Assembly: GCA_964600075.1 (NCBI GenBank)
Contig: CAZRIE010000150.1
Location: forward strand, 1-8,635
Reading direction: 5' to 3'
DNA: 8,635 nt
From: CAZRIE01 sp964600075
Lineage (GTDB): Bacteria > Bacteroidota > Bacteroidia > Flavobacteriales > Flavobacteriaceae
Positions 1 through 6,226 of the stretch are shown in pieces. The position numbers and the translations under genes were made by a program. The notes under the pieces are model-generated. The model did no database searches. It was not told the origin of the DNA and worked only from the letters and a program-made list of their open reading frames with translations. The first letter of the stretch is position 1. Each line of letters begins with the position of its first letter.

Positions 1-388
1 GTTCATCTCCGGGACTGATGAGTGCGCTTGTTCCTTCACCGGGGATTATATTGATGAGCATACTACCGACCAACCCATTGGAACCAATGCTTGCAATGGC
101 ATCTTTTTTTATATAGTTCCGCATGTCATTCTGTATGATCATATGCACCAGTATAGTGGTGTCGTTTACCATTTTAATACCGTTTACAGTACCCACATTT
201 ATTCCTGAAAACCGCACATTATTTCCATTTTGAAGTCCAGTTGCATTTTTAAAAGCGGCGCTTATTCCAAAAGTTTTTCCAAACATATTCTGGCGGTTGC
301 CAACAAGATAAGCCGCAAAAAGCAGCAGAATTGTGCCAACTACTACAAAAATCCCCAACCTTAAGTTCTCTAGTTTTGTTTTTGCCAT
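1..388 (-). CDS. mlaD: MCE/MlaD family lipid transporter substrate-binding subunit (partial, C-terminus off window)
   Basis: The reading frame opens at ATG 388-386 and runs off the left edge, leaving the first 129 residues. Residues 12-29 form one hydrophobic membrane anchor after a short basic N-terminus (MAKTKLENLRLG). An MCE domain follows, with the usual ...ATGLQNGNNVRFSGINVGTV core at about residues 49-68 and a later GSNGLVGSMLINIIPG stretch. In the known Mla/MCE systems this subunit is anchored in the inner membrane, forms a hexameric ring in the periplasm and passes lipid to or from the MlaE-MlaF transporter. The start lies 4 nt after the stop codon of the ATPase gene, so it is the third gene of a permease-ATPase-MCE operon and probably translationally coupled. 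The missing C-terminal part, often helical in Bacteroidota homologs, cannot be judged. The family call is firm; strict orthology to E. coli MlaD is inferred. Confidence 0.9.
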   Translation of the reverse strand, partial: MAKTKLENLRLGIFVVVGTILLLFAAYLVGNRQNMFGKTFGISAAFKNATGLQNGNNVRFSGINVGTVNGIKMVNDTTILVHMIIQNDMRNYIKKDAIASIGSNGLVGSMLINIIPGEGTSALISPGDE

Positions 389-392
389 GTTT

Positions 393-1190
393 TCATTTCT
401 TAAAAAATGCTTCTACTTTGGTATCTTTTGATGCCGATAATTCGGAATAGGTGCCTTCGGCATAATTGATACCGTCTACCAATAGAATCATCCGTTCAGA
501 AATGACCCGTGCACAATCCACATCATGCGTAATAATCAAAGAGGAGGTACCGTATTTCTTTTGAATGTTACGCATCAATTCGATAATTTCTTTTGATGTA
601 ATAGGGTCTAGCCCACTTGTAGGTTCATCATAAAGTATGATTTTTGGTTTCAAGATGAGCGTTCTTGCCAAAGCGATCCGTCTTTTCATACCTCCGGAGA
701 GTTCGGCGGGCATCAAATTCATCGTATGCGCGAGACCAACATTTTCCAATGCCTCCAACACATGAGGGGTAGTATTTTGTACCTCACCCAATTTCTCCTT
801 ATGCCTGCGCATTGGGAATTCCAAGTTCTCACGGACCGTCATGGAATCGTATAGGGCACTTCCTTGAAATAGGAATCCGATATCCGAGCGTAGTTCATCT
901 AAAGTTTGGCGGTCTAAAGTGGCTATTTCCTTCCCCATGACCTCGATATATCCACTATCGGGCGCCATTAATCCCACCAGGCATTTTATCATGACCGACT
1001 TGCCCGAACCCGATTTGCCCATGACCACAAGATTTTCGCCTTTGTGCAATACCATATTGAATCCGTTCAAGACATGGTTCTCGCCAAAACTTTTTCGAAC
1101 ATTTTGAATACGGATGACCACTTTACCGTCCGATTCATTATCCGATTTCTGAAAATTCTTGGGTTGTATAATCGATGTGTCTTTTTCCAT
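393..1190 (-). CDS. mlaF: ABC transporter ATP-binding protein, MlaF-like
   Basis: A 265-residue ABC ATPase with every nucleotide-binding motif: Walker A GKSGSGKS (58-65), Q-loop glutamine at 109 (FLFQGSALYDSMTVREN), signature LSGGM (164-168), Walker B IILYDE (184-189), D-loop SGLD and H-loop His222 (IITHD). The FQGSALYDSMTVREN segment and LSGGMKRR are typical of the MlaF/MKL branch. It should power phospholipid movement through the adjacent MlaE permease on the cytoplasmic face. I chose ATG 1190, just 1 nt beyond the permease stop (TGATATG). ATG 1202 would add 4 residues and overlap the permease by 11 nt. The open frame also extends upstream to 1241, but that stretch is the permease 3' end read in another frame. 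About 20 polar residues precede the ABC core. Function is certain at family level; the direction of lipid transport cannot be told from sequence. Confidence 0.93.
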   Translation of the reverse strand: MEKDTSIIQPKNFQKSDNESDGKVVIRIQNVRKSFGENHVLNGFNMVLHKGENLVVMGKSGSGKSVMIKCLVGLMAPDSGYIEVMGKEIATLDRQTLDELRSDIGFLFQGSALYDSMTVRENLEFPMRRHKEKLGEVQNTTPHVLEALENVGLAHTMNLMPAELSGGMKRRIALARTLILKPKIILYDEPTSGLDPITSKEIIELMRNIQKKYGTSSLIITHDVDCARVISERMILLVDGINYAEGTYSELSASKDTKVEAFFKK

Positions 1191-1191
1191 A

Positions 1192-1995
1192 TCAGAGTTC
1201 ATAAAAAATATCAGAAACGAAGACGGCAATAAAATCCACAACGAATAACAAAAGCGATGCCATGACTACCGCAGTATTGGCTGCTATACCAACTCCGGCA
1301 GTTCCCTTTTTACTATAATAGCCCTTGTAGCAGCCTACTAATCCGATGACAAATCCAAAAAAGAAGGATTTTAACGTGGCGGGTACCAAATCACCAAAAC
1401 TCAGCGCATCAAAAACTGTATTGAAATAGAGTTGAAAAGATACTTGCCCCTTTAAATTCTCTATCAATGCCGAACCGTAAAGTGCTATCAAATCCCCAAA
1501 AACCACTAACAACGGTATCATTAAAGTAGTGGCCAAAATTCGGGTCACGACCAAATATTTAAACGGATTGGTACCTGAAACTTCCATCGCATCGATTTGT
1601 TCGGTTACGCGCATAGAGCCCAATTCGGCACCAATGCCGGAAGCGATACGCCCAGCGCAAATCAAGGCCGTTATTACCGGCCCGATTTCCCTCACTATGG
1701 AAATGCCTACCATATTCGGCATCATTGATACGGCACCAAACTGAATCATCGTCGATCTGGATTGTAACGTAAGCACCAAACCGATAATAAAGCCCGTCAT
1801 GCCTACAAGAACCAACGAGCGGTTGCCCATTTGATAGCATTGTCGCAATAACTCTTTGAACTCGAAAGGTGGGGTGAAAACCGCTTTGAAAAATCGGCCT
1901 GCGAAATAGGACAGTTCCCCGATTTGGATGAAGAATTGCTTTATCTGCTCAACCATTTTAAATTTTGTGCGTATTGGTTTTACGATATCGGCCAT
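1192..1995 (-). CDS. mlaE: MlaE family lipid ABC transporter permease
   Basis: An integral membrane permease of 267 residues from ATG 1995, or 254 from the internal ATG 1956. Numbered from 1995, it has the family hallmarks REIGPV (102-107) and AGRIASGIGAELGSM (114-128), followed by RVTEQIDAME (129-138). About five hydrophobic segments are visible (roughly 60-78, 95-115, 150-175, 205-230, 240-265), and an amphipathic N-terminus (IKQFFIQIGELSYFAGRF) precedes them, as in other MlaE proteins. It forms the inner-membrane core that binds MlaF and the MCE ring. The first gene of the operon, it overlaps nothing upstream. The start is uncertain: ATG 1995 sits directly under a -7-like box at 1999-2006, which would give an essentially leaderless message, while ATG 1956 has an A-rich leader (AAAATTTAAA) typical of Bacteroidota and aligns better with the family start at the amphipathic helix. 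Confidence 0.92.
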   Translation of the reverse strand: MADIVKPIRTKFKMVEQIKQFFIQIGELSYFAGRFFKAVFTPPFEFKELLRQCYQMGNRSLVLVGMTGFIIGLVLTLQSRSTMIQFGAVSMMPNMVGISIVREIGPVITALICAGRIASGIGAELGSMRVTEQIDAMEVSGTNPFKYLVVTRILATTLMIPLLVVFGDLIALYGSALIENLKGQVSFQLYFNTVFDALSFGDLVPATLKSFFFGFVIGLVGCYKGYYSKKGTAGVGIAANTAVVMASLLLFVVDFIAVFVSDIFYEL

Positions 1996-1998
1996 ATT

Positions 1999-2006
1999 CA
2001 AATATA
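1999..2006 (-). promoter_or_regulatory. possible -7 promoter box of the mla operon
   Basis: TATATTTG on the minus strand matches the Bacteroidota -7 consensus TAnnTTTG exactly. The nearest upstream TTG is 27 nt away, longer than the usual 17-23, so the -33 box is weak. If real, transcription would start near 1990. This favours translation from ATG 1956 rather than 1995. Confidence 0.3.
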
Positions 2007-2122
2007 AATCGAAACTGCTGTTTTAAAAATGACCAATATCATACTGATTTTATGAGAATTATCATTTTTCACATCTTTGTCATTTGCTACTTTTAGTTTT
2101 CAATACAACCGACCATAGAACT

Positions 2123-2887
2123 ATGCAAGACAAGACAAAGAGGGACGTAGATTCCTTCTATCTAAGCGAGGAGCGTGCTTTTTTAGATGGCCCCCGTAAT
2201 CGGTTCAAAGAACTTTGGTTTACTTTGAAGGTACAGTACCATTTTATACGGGCATTTCGAAGATTGCATTTTATTGGCCCTTGTGTCACAGTTTTTGGAT
2301 CGGCAAGGTTCGACGAAAAAAATAGCTACTACAAACAGGCCGAAGAAGTCGGCAAAGCGCTTTCTGAAATGGGTTTTGCGGTCATGACCGGCGGTGGCCC
2401 AGGTATTATGGAAGCTGCCAATAAAGGAGCCTTTCTCAACAAAGGGTATTCCATCGGGTGCAACATTATATTACCGCATGAACAAGAGCCCAATCCTTAT
2501 TTGCATAAATACATCAATATTCCGTATTTCTTTGTGCGTAAGTTTTTGTTATTGAAATATTCTTACGCTTTTGTTGTAATGCCCGGTGGTATTGGTACTT
2601 TGGATGAGTTATTCGAGGCCTTGACCCTAATTCAGACCAAAATGATACTCCATTTTCCCGTTGTACTTTTTGGAAAGGCGTATCACAAAGAGCTATATGA
2701 ACACATACAGATGATGGCCGACCACGAAAGTATTTCACGAGAAGACATGAACCTGTTGTTCTTGACAGATTCCGTTACGGAAATGAGGGAACATCTTAAA
2801 GAATATGCGGTCAAAAGATTCGGACTCGTCAAAAAACCAATGGAAACGAGTTGGTGGTTTGGCGAGACCAAACGAAAACATACATGA
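2123..2887 (+). CDS. LOG family protein (TIGR00730-type Rossmann fold; nucleoside 5'-monophosphate phosphoribohydrolase)
   Basis: A 254-residue protein with the two LOG signatures: GGGPGIMEAANKGA (90-103) and PGGIGTLDE (154-162), the latter holding the catalytic glutamate. The Rossmann fold opens with VTVFGSARF (55-63). LOG enzymes hydrolyse nucleoside 5'-monophosphates, including cytokinin ribotides in plants and some microbes, to free base and ribose 5-phosphate; in most bacteria the physiological substrate is unknown. About 50 charged and aromatic residues precede the fold (FYLSEERAFLDGPRNRFKEL), which fits the longer, about 250-residue bacterial subgroup rather than the short plant-type form. 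The frame is open from a TTG at 2084, but ATG 2123 is the credible start. The gene is divergent from the mla operon and I see no clean promoter in the roughly 120-nt gap. No functional link to its neighbours is evident. Confidence 0.9.
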   Translation: MQDKTKRDVDSFYLSEERAFLDGPRNRFKELWFTLKVQYHFIRAFRRLHFIGPCVTVFGSARFDEKNSYYKQAEEVGKALSEMGFAVMTGGGPGIMEAANKGAFLNKGYSIGCNIILPHEQEPNPYLHKYINIPYFFVRKFLLLKYSYAFVVMPGGIGTLDELFEALTLIQTKMILHFPVVLFGKAYHKELYEHIQMMADHESISREDMNLLFLTDSVTEMREHLKEYAVKRFGLVKKPMETSWWFGETKRKHT

Positions 2888-2919
2888 TAAAGGTCATTTT
2901 TTTCATAGCTGCCACAGGG

Positions 2920-2927
2920 TATCTTTG
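2920..2927 (+). promoter_or_regulatory. probable -7 promoter box for the HMA protein / L,D-transpeptidase unit
   Basis: TATCTTTG is an exact TAnnTTTG match 19 nt before ATG 2947. The -33 position falls on a T-run (2897-2902) without a clear TTG. It implies that the HMA and transpeptidase genes are transcribed separately from the upstream LOG gene. Confidence 0.4.
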
Positions 2928-2946
2928 ATTACGAAAAATAAAGGCT

Positions 2947-3216
2947 ATGCAAACTTCTGTTGAAATACAAAACCTGAAATGTGGTGGTTGTGGTAATACG
3001 ATTACTAATAAACTAAATATGCTAGAAGATATCAGCAATGTTTTGGTTGATATAGAGAACAGCACGGTATCTTTTGATCATGCTAACGAACGCTCTTTAG
3101 ATTCGGTCAAGAAAACTCTTGCCAAACTAGGATACCCCTTGTTGGATGAAAAAAATACCTTAGGGCGTAAGACCAAATCGTATATCAGTTGTGCGATGGG
3201 TAGAATGGGAAATTGA
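2947..3216 (+). CDS. Heavy-metal-associated (HMA) domain protein
   Basis: A small 89-residue cytoplasmic protein. An HMA-type ferredoxin-like fold covers about residues 3-68: the strand VEIQNLKC leads into a CxxC site, C12-G-G-C15, followed by a helix, VLVDIENSTVSF and SVKKTLAKLGYP, which is the usual ending of the domain. HMA proteins bind Cu(I), Zn(II) or similar soft metals through the two cysteines and act as metallochaperones or sensors. The loop reads LKCGGC rather than the classical MxCxxC; this variant is common in small standalone HMA proteins, and the metal cannot be predicted. A third cysteine lies in the basic tail (KTKSYISCAMGRMGN), beyond the domain. There is no copper ATPase or metal resistance gene nearby. 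Instead the gene ends 1 nt before an L,D-transpeptidase start, so the two are probably co-translated. Confidence 0.87.
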   Translation: MQTSVEIQNLKCGGCGNTITNKLNMLEDISNVLVDIENSTVSFDHANERSLDSVKKTLAKLGYPLLDEKNTLGRKTKSYISCAMGRMGN

Positions 3217-3217
3217 T

Positions 3218-4168
3218 ATGCTACGATTCGCACCTGCCCATTCTCGTATCTTAGGGTTTTTGCTGCTCTTTTTGATTTTGGGTTTTTGTAATGCCAGTAA
3301 CCAATCTACTTTAAAAAAGGAGCAAGCCATAGTCGATAGTTCGCAATTATATAGCAAGGAATTTAAAGTGCCGAAAAAGGTGCGGGTCACTAGAAATATT
3401 CGTATTGAGGACTACTTTGGGTATGTTGATTCCTTAGTAAATAGGTATGATTCTTTGGTGCCCTATGCTTTGTCCGAACATCTATTGGTTAGAAATAATC
3501 CTTGGATTATGGATACTCTGGCGAATACGGATTATTATCGAATGATTGCCCGCGATTCTTTTGTGTATAACCAAAGTCAACTGATCGCGCTGCCCAAGGG
3601 TAGTATATTGAAGATTCCCGATTCCCTTAACGCTTGCCGTATGCTTGAGGATTTTGCAAACACAGAGATTGACGTAAACATACCCGAATTCAAGTTGCGC
3701 ATTTTTCAAGATTCAACTTTGTTGCATACATTTCCCATTCGGGTGGGTCAGAACAGAAAGCGCTATTTGAAATTTGGCGACCGAGTTACAGATTTGAAGA
3801 CTAAAACTGGAAAAGGAACCATAGTTGACCATGTTAAGCACCCAGAATTCTATAATCCGGTTGACGGCAAACAGTTTTATGTAACGAAAAGAGATGATGG
3901 AAAAACTACCCTCATGCCTCAAATTCCGTGGATCGAAACGGAAATCAACAGTGTCAGAAATGGACAGATGATTCACCCTACCACCAATCCCAAGACATTG
4001 GGGAAGGCGTATTCCAATGGATGCATCGGCACGAAAGAAGCCGATGCATGGGTTATATATTATCATGTGCCGCTAGGCACTAAAATAAAGATCCGCTATG
4101 ATTTGGAGACCTATGACGAGGGTTTAGTGGTTTCAGTTTTAAGGGATATCTATAGTAAAGAAAATTAG
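3218..4168 (+). CDS. L,D-transpeptidase, YkuD family, exported, with SNGC active-site variant
   Basis: A 316-residue exported protein. Basic residues followed by a hydrophobic core (ILGFLLLFLILGF, 11-23) form a signal sequence. Cys24 in LILGFC might be a lipidation site, but Phe at -1 is a poor lipobox, so ordinary cleavage near residue 26 is equally possible. Residues about 30-145 are an uncharacterised periplasmic region that includes KGSILKIPDS. The YkuD catalytic domain occupies roughly residues 145-305. Catalytic Cys269 lies in SNGCIG, and His253 (MIHPT) sits 16 residues before it, the spacing expected for H-x14-17-[ST]-x-G-C. Canonical enzymes have SHGC followed by [IV]R; here His is Asn and Arg is Gly. 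The family forms 3-3 peptidoglycan crosslinks or attaches proteins to peptidoglycan. I chose ATG 3218, 1 nt after the HMA stop codon, because it opens directly into the signal peptide. The gene converges on cbpM with overlapping stop codons. Confidence 0.88.
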   Translation: MLRFAPAHSRILGFLLLFLILGFCNASNQSTLKKEQAIVDSSQLYSKEFKVPKKVRVTRNIRIEDYFGYVDSLVNRYDSLVPYALSEHLLVRNNPWIMDTLANTDYYRMIARDSFVYNQSQLIALPKGSILKIPDSLNACRMLEDFANTEIDVNIPEFKLRIFQDSTLLHTFPIRVGQNRKRYLKFGDRVTDLKTKTGKGTIVDHVKHPEFYNPVDGKQFYVTKRDDGKTTLMPQIPWIETEINSVRNGQMIHPTTNPKTLGKAYSNGCIGTKEADAWVIYYHVPLGTKIKIRYDLETYDEGLVVSVLRDIYSKEN

Positions 4169-4458
4169 ACTTCGCCCTGCCGCTTTAACCGGTTTTTAAG
4201 GGTACGTATTTCGTTCTGTAATTGCAGAGTTCTTTCGAGAAGATGGTAAATGGCCTCGATGCCTTCCAGATTAATATGAAGGTCAAGGTGTAGGCGTACC
4301 ATTTTTTCTACTTTAGGCAGTTCCTCTACGTAAATAAATTGCTGGTTATCAATACTTCTTAGTTCAATTAATTCATATTCCTGCAATCCAAATATAAACG
4401 CTTCTTCAATGTTGTGACCCGAGCAAAAATCTTTGATATGTATATATTCTACTTCCAT
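4165..4458 (-). CDS. cbpM: Chaperone modulator CbpM (MerR-like winged helix)
   Basis: A 97-residue protein matching the CbpM/YccW-type family. It has an N-terminal MerR-like helix-turn-helix (YIHIKDFCSGHNIEEAFI, then EYELIEL) followed by the diagnostic middle segment around LEGIEAIYHLLER (about 67-79). The C-terminus is a basic coiled coil (LQNEIRTLKNRLKRQ). In E. coli, CbpM binds the J-domain of CbpA and inhibits its co-chaperone activity. The start at ATG 4458 is 10 nt after the stop codon of the cbpA-like gene. The open frame continues upstream to 4518, but that only reads back into cbpA. The adjacent partner strongly supports the assignment. Its stop codon overlaps that of the convergent transpeptidase gene, leaving no room for a terminator between them. 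Confidence 0.88.
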   Translation of the reverse strand: MEVEYIHIKDFCSGHNIEEAFIFGLQEYELIELRSIDNQQFIYVEELPKVEKMVRLHLDLHINLEGIEAIYHLLERTLQLQNEIRTLKNRLKRQGEV

Positions 4459-4468
4459 ATTTTTCAGG

Positions 4469-5368
4469 TTATAGATTTGTTTCTTGAAGTTGTTGAAAAA
4501 GTTCTTTTTGCCGTTCATTAAGTTTGGTGGGGATTTTTACGGTATAGGTAACGAAGAAATTCCCAAAGTGACCTTCCTTTTTATATTTCGGTAGACCTTT
4601 TCCTTTTAGTTTCACTTTGGTGCCATTTGCTGTTCCTGGTTTTACTTTTAGTTTCACTTTACCACTTAATGTAGCTATAGTAATTTCTCCACCCAGTACC
4701 GCAGTCGACAAGGGTATTTCTTCGGATTTGAAGAGGTCGGCATTTTCACACCCAAAAGCAGTATTGTTTTGAATGTTGAATGTAATGTAGAGATCTCCAG
4801 CCGGCCCGTTGTTAACTCCAGGGCCACCATGCCCTGAAATCTTAATTGTCTGCCCGTTCTCCACTCCCGCAGGTATCGTAATACGAATATTTTTGTTGTT
4901 GATCGTTAATGTTTGTTTTTGTGTGGTAAGGGTATCTGTCAAGTTCAGTTGTAACGCGGCATTGTAATCTTGCCCGCGGAATCTACCGCCTCTTTGCGAT
5001 GAACGGAAACTGCCGCCACCACCGCCGAACATACTCTCGAAGAAATCGGAAAAATCTTCAGTTGACCCCCCACCGGAATAGGTATAACCGCCAGAACCGC
5101 TTCCAGGTCGTCTCGCTTTTTTCTGTTTTTCGAATTCCTCGGCATGTTGCCAGTCTTTACCGTACTGGTCATATTTTTTACGCTTTTTAGGGTCGCTTAA
5201 AACCTCATTTGCCTCGTTCACCTGTTTGAACTTTTTCTCGGCCTCGGCATCATTGGGGTTCAAATCGGGATGGTGTTTTCTGGCCAGTTTCCGATAGGCT
5301 TTTTTGATATCGGCTTCTGTGGCTTTTTTTGTGATTCCCAGTACGTTGTAGTAGTCTATGAATTCCAT
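4469..5368 (-). CDS. cbpA: DnaJ-class co-chaperone CbpA (J domain, no zinc finger)
   Basis: A 299-residue DnaJ homolog, close to the length of E. coli CbpA (about 306). The J domain (1-70) carries YYNVLGI, KKAYRKLARKHHPDLNP with HPD at 33-35, and KKRKKYDQYG. A basic, Gly-rich linker follows (about 84-130; SGSGGYTYSGGG, DFSDFFESMFGGGGG). The two C-terminal beta domains take the rest (IRITIPAGVENGQTIKISGHGGPG; VKLKVKPGTANGTKVKLKGKG). The CxxCxGxG zinc repeats of DnaJ proper are absent, so this is a type II / CbpA-class Hsp40 that stimulates DnaK and binds unfolded substrates. ATG 5368 starts directly at the J domain and no earlier start is needed. It heads a two-gene operon with cbpM, with a promoter candidate 26 nt upstream. 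Stress regulation would be usual but no heat-shock element is visible. Confidence 0.93.
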   Translation of the reverse strand: MEFIDYYNVLGITKKATEADIKKAYRKLARKHHPDLNPNDAEAEKKFKQVNEANEVLSDPKKRKKYDQYGKDWQHAEEFEKQKKARRPGSGSGGYTYSGGGSTEDFSDFFESMFGGGGGSFRSSQRGGRFRGQDYNAALQLNLTDTLTTQKQTLTINNKNIRITIPAGVENGQTIKISGHGGPGVNNGPAGDLYITFNIQNNTAFGCENADLFKSEEIPLSTAVLGGEITIATLSGKVKLKVKPGTANGTKVKLKGKGLPKYKKEGHFGNFFVTYTVKIPTKLNERQKELFQQLQETNL

Positions 5369-5393
5369 ATGGAGTATGCGATGCTATTTACTT

Positions 5394-5427
5394 CAAAGGT
5401 AACAATAACAAGTTTTGTCACGTTCAA
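5394..5427 (-). promoter_or_regulatory. probable promoter of the cbpA-cbpM operon
   Basis: On the minus strand TTG (5427-5425), a 23-nt spacer and TACCTTTG (5401-5394) match the Bacteroidota pattern TTG-N17-23-TAnnTTTG. Transcription should start near 5388, giving a leader of about 20 nt to ATG 5368. Confidence 0.5.
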
Positions 5428-5454
5428 AACTATGATGGAAAGGGGAAAACTACT

Positions 5455-5468
5455 ATGACAAATGTCAT
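5455..5468. repeat. perfect 14-nt inverted repeat, candidate operator upstream of cbpA
   Basis: ATGACA-AA-TGTCAT has two perfect 6-bp arms and a 2-nt centre. It lies about 28 nt upstream of the -33 box of the cbpA promoter, centred about 70 nt before the inferred transcription start. That position suits an activator site. The arms resemble Crp/Fnr-type half sites only loosely; the cognate regulator is unknown. Confidence 0.4.
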
Positions 5469-5670
5469 CGAGGATAAAACATATTATGGATTTGAACAAA
5501 GCTTGGCAGTAATTGGATTTAATATCCTCAAGGGAAGGTGTTTGTTAAAGTGAAAAAAGACACTACATATTCGATTTCGCACAGCATGAAATTAAAAATT
5601 CGGCAACCTTTCCACCAACCTACATGCCGGCCGACAGCTAAACTAAAACCTCTCGAAAAGTCTTTATTAG

Positions 5671-6225
5671 CTATGCTTTAGAAACTGTGTTTGCAATTGG
5701 CTTTTTTCCATTCAATTCTTTAACCATTCTGTTCATTCCTTTCAATTCCTCTTTAAAGTATGGTATATTTAAAGTCGTTTTACTATGAAATTCAAAACCA
5801 AGCTTTTCATAAAAAGCTATTGCGTTTACGTTCGTGTCAATTACGCATAAGAATATATATTTTGCCCCACACGCTTTAGTCTTTTTGATTATTTTTTTCA
5901 ATGCCAATTTTCCAATCCCCATTCCTTTACATTCAGGAAGAACATATATCTTCTCCAATTCCACGCCATTTTCAATCGGCAAATTTGTAATTGAATTGTT
6001 TCTGATTTTCAGGAATCCAACCGCTTTTAGTTCGTGCTCAATAAAATAGTATTCGGTGTTTTTAGAGGTCAAATCGGATTTTAATCTTTCCGTACTAAAC
6101 TCCTTGTCCAAGTACCACTCTAATCCCCCATCATTCCAATGCCCTGAGAAATTCTTAGAATATGCATCGATACAAATTTTCTTCAAATCGATGATGTCTG
6201 TTAGTAATGCTTTTTTTAATTCCAT
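5671..6225 (-). CDS. GNAT family N-acetyltransferase
   Basis: A 184-residue single-domain GNAT protein that transfers an acetyl group from acetyl-CoA to an unidentified amine. The acetyl-CoA-binding motif A is clear: the strand ELEKIYVLP (89-97) leads into the pyrophosphate loop KGMGIG (100-105) and the helix KLALKKIIKK. Motif B ends in NAIAFYEKLGFE (134-145), with Tyr139 in the usual general-acid position. The N-terminus (LKKALLTDIIDLKKICIDAY) is the typical GNAT opening. ATG 6225 is the only sensible start. The gene stands alone, with more than 170 nt on each side. It is visibly AT-richer than its neighbours: the 5701-5760 and 5761-5820 lines are about 25-28% GC by hand count, against about 52% in a line of the dehydrogenase gene. 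That and the odd flanks suggest acquisition. The substrate cannot be predicted. Confidence 0.9.
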   Translation of the reverse strand: MELKKALLTDIIDLKKICIDAYSKNFSGHWNDGGLEWYLDKEFSTERLKSDLTSKNTEYYFIEHELKAVGFLKIRNNSITNLPIENGVELEKIYVLPECKGMGIGKLALKKIIKKTKACGAKYIFLCVIDTNVNAIAFYEKLGFEFHSKTTLNIPYFKEELKGMNRMVKELNGKKPIANTVSKA

Positions 6226-6226
6226 T

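Larger units (their letters stand above)
5369..5670. other. 302-nt intergenic region between cbpA and the acetyltransferase gene
   Basis: The right-hand part, nearest cbpA, holds the cbpA promoter and a perfect palindrome (5455-5468). A 32-codon open frame on the plus strand (ATG 5455 to TGA 5553, beginning MTNVIEDKTYYGF) has AAGGGG upstream, but I recognise nothing in it and do not call it as a gene. Around 5601-5640 there is a conspicuously more GC-rich patch with an inverted repeat CGGCA (5601-5605) / TGCCG (5625-5629), a direct repeat of CAACCT and the GCCGGC palindrome. I see no RNA gene and no T-tailed terminator for the acetyltransferase gene. Confidence 0.6.

Noticed and set aside
393..1241. 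Longer ATPase start at 1241 with a hydrophobic N-terminus (MWILLPSSFLIFF)
   Set aside because: Those residues are the permease 3' end read in another frame; ABC ATPases of this type have no such leader, and ATG 1190 fits the operon junction.
2084..2122. TTG start for the LOG protein at 2084
   Set aside because: The added residues are not typical of the family, and ATG 2123 gives the expected N-terminus.
2884..2903. ATGA...TCAT stem followed by seven T residues after the LOG gene, as an intrinsic terminator
   Set aside because: The stem is only 4 AT-rich base pairs and includes the stop codon; the T-run also serves as the -33 region of the next promoter. Too weak to call.
4945..5172. 75-residue frame on the minus strand inside cbpA
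   Set aside because: It is a shifted-frame reading of the Gly-rich linker with no recognisable domain; the main frame has complete J-domain coding.
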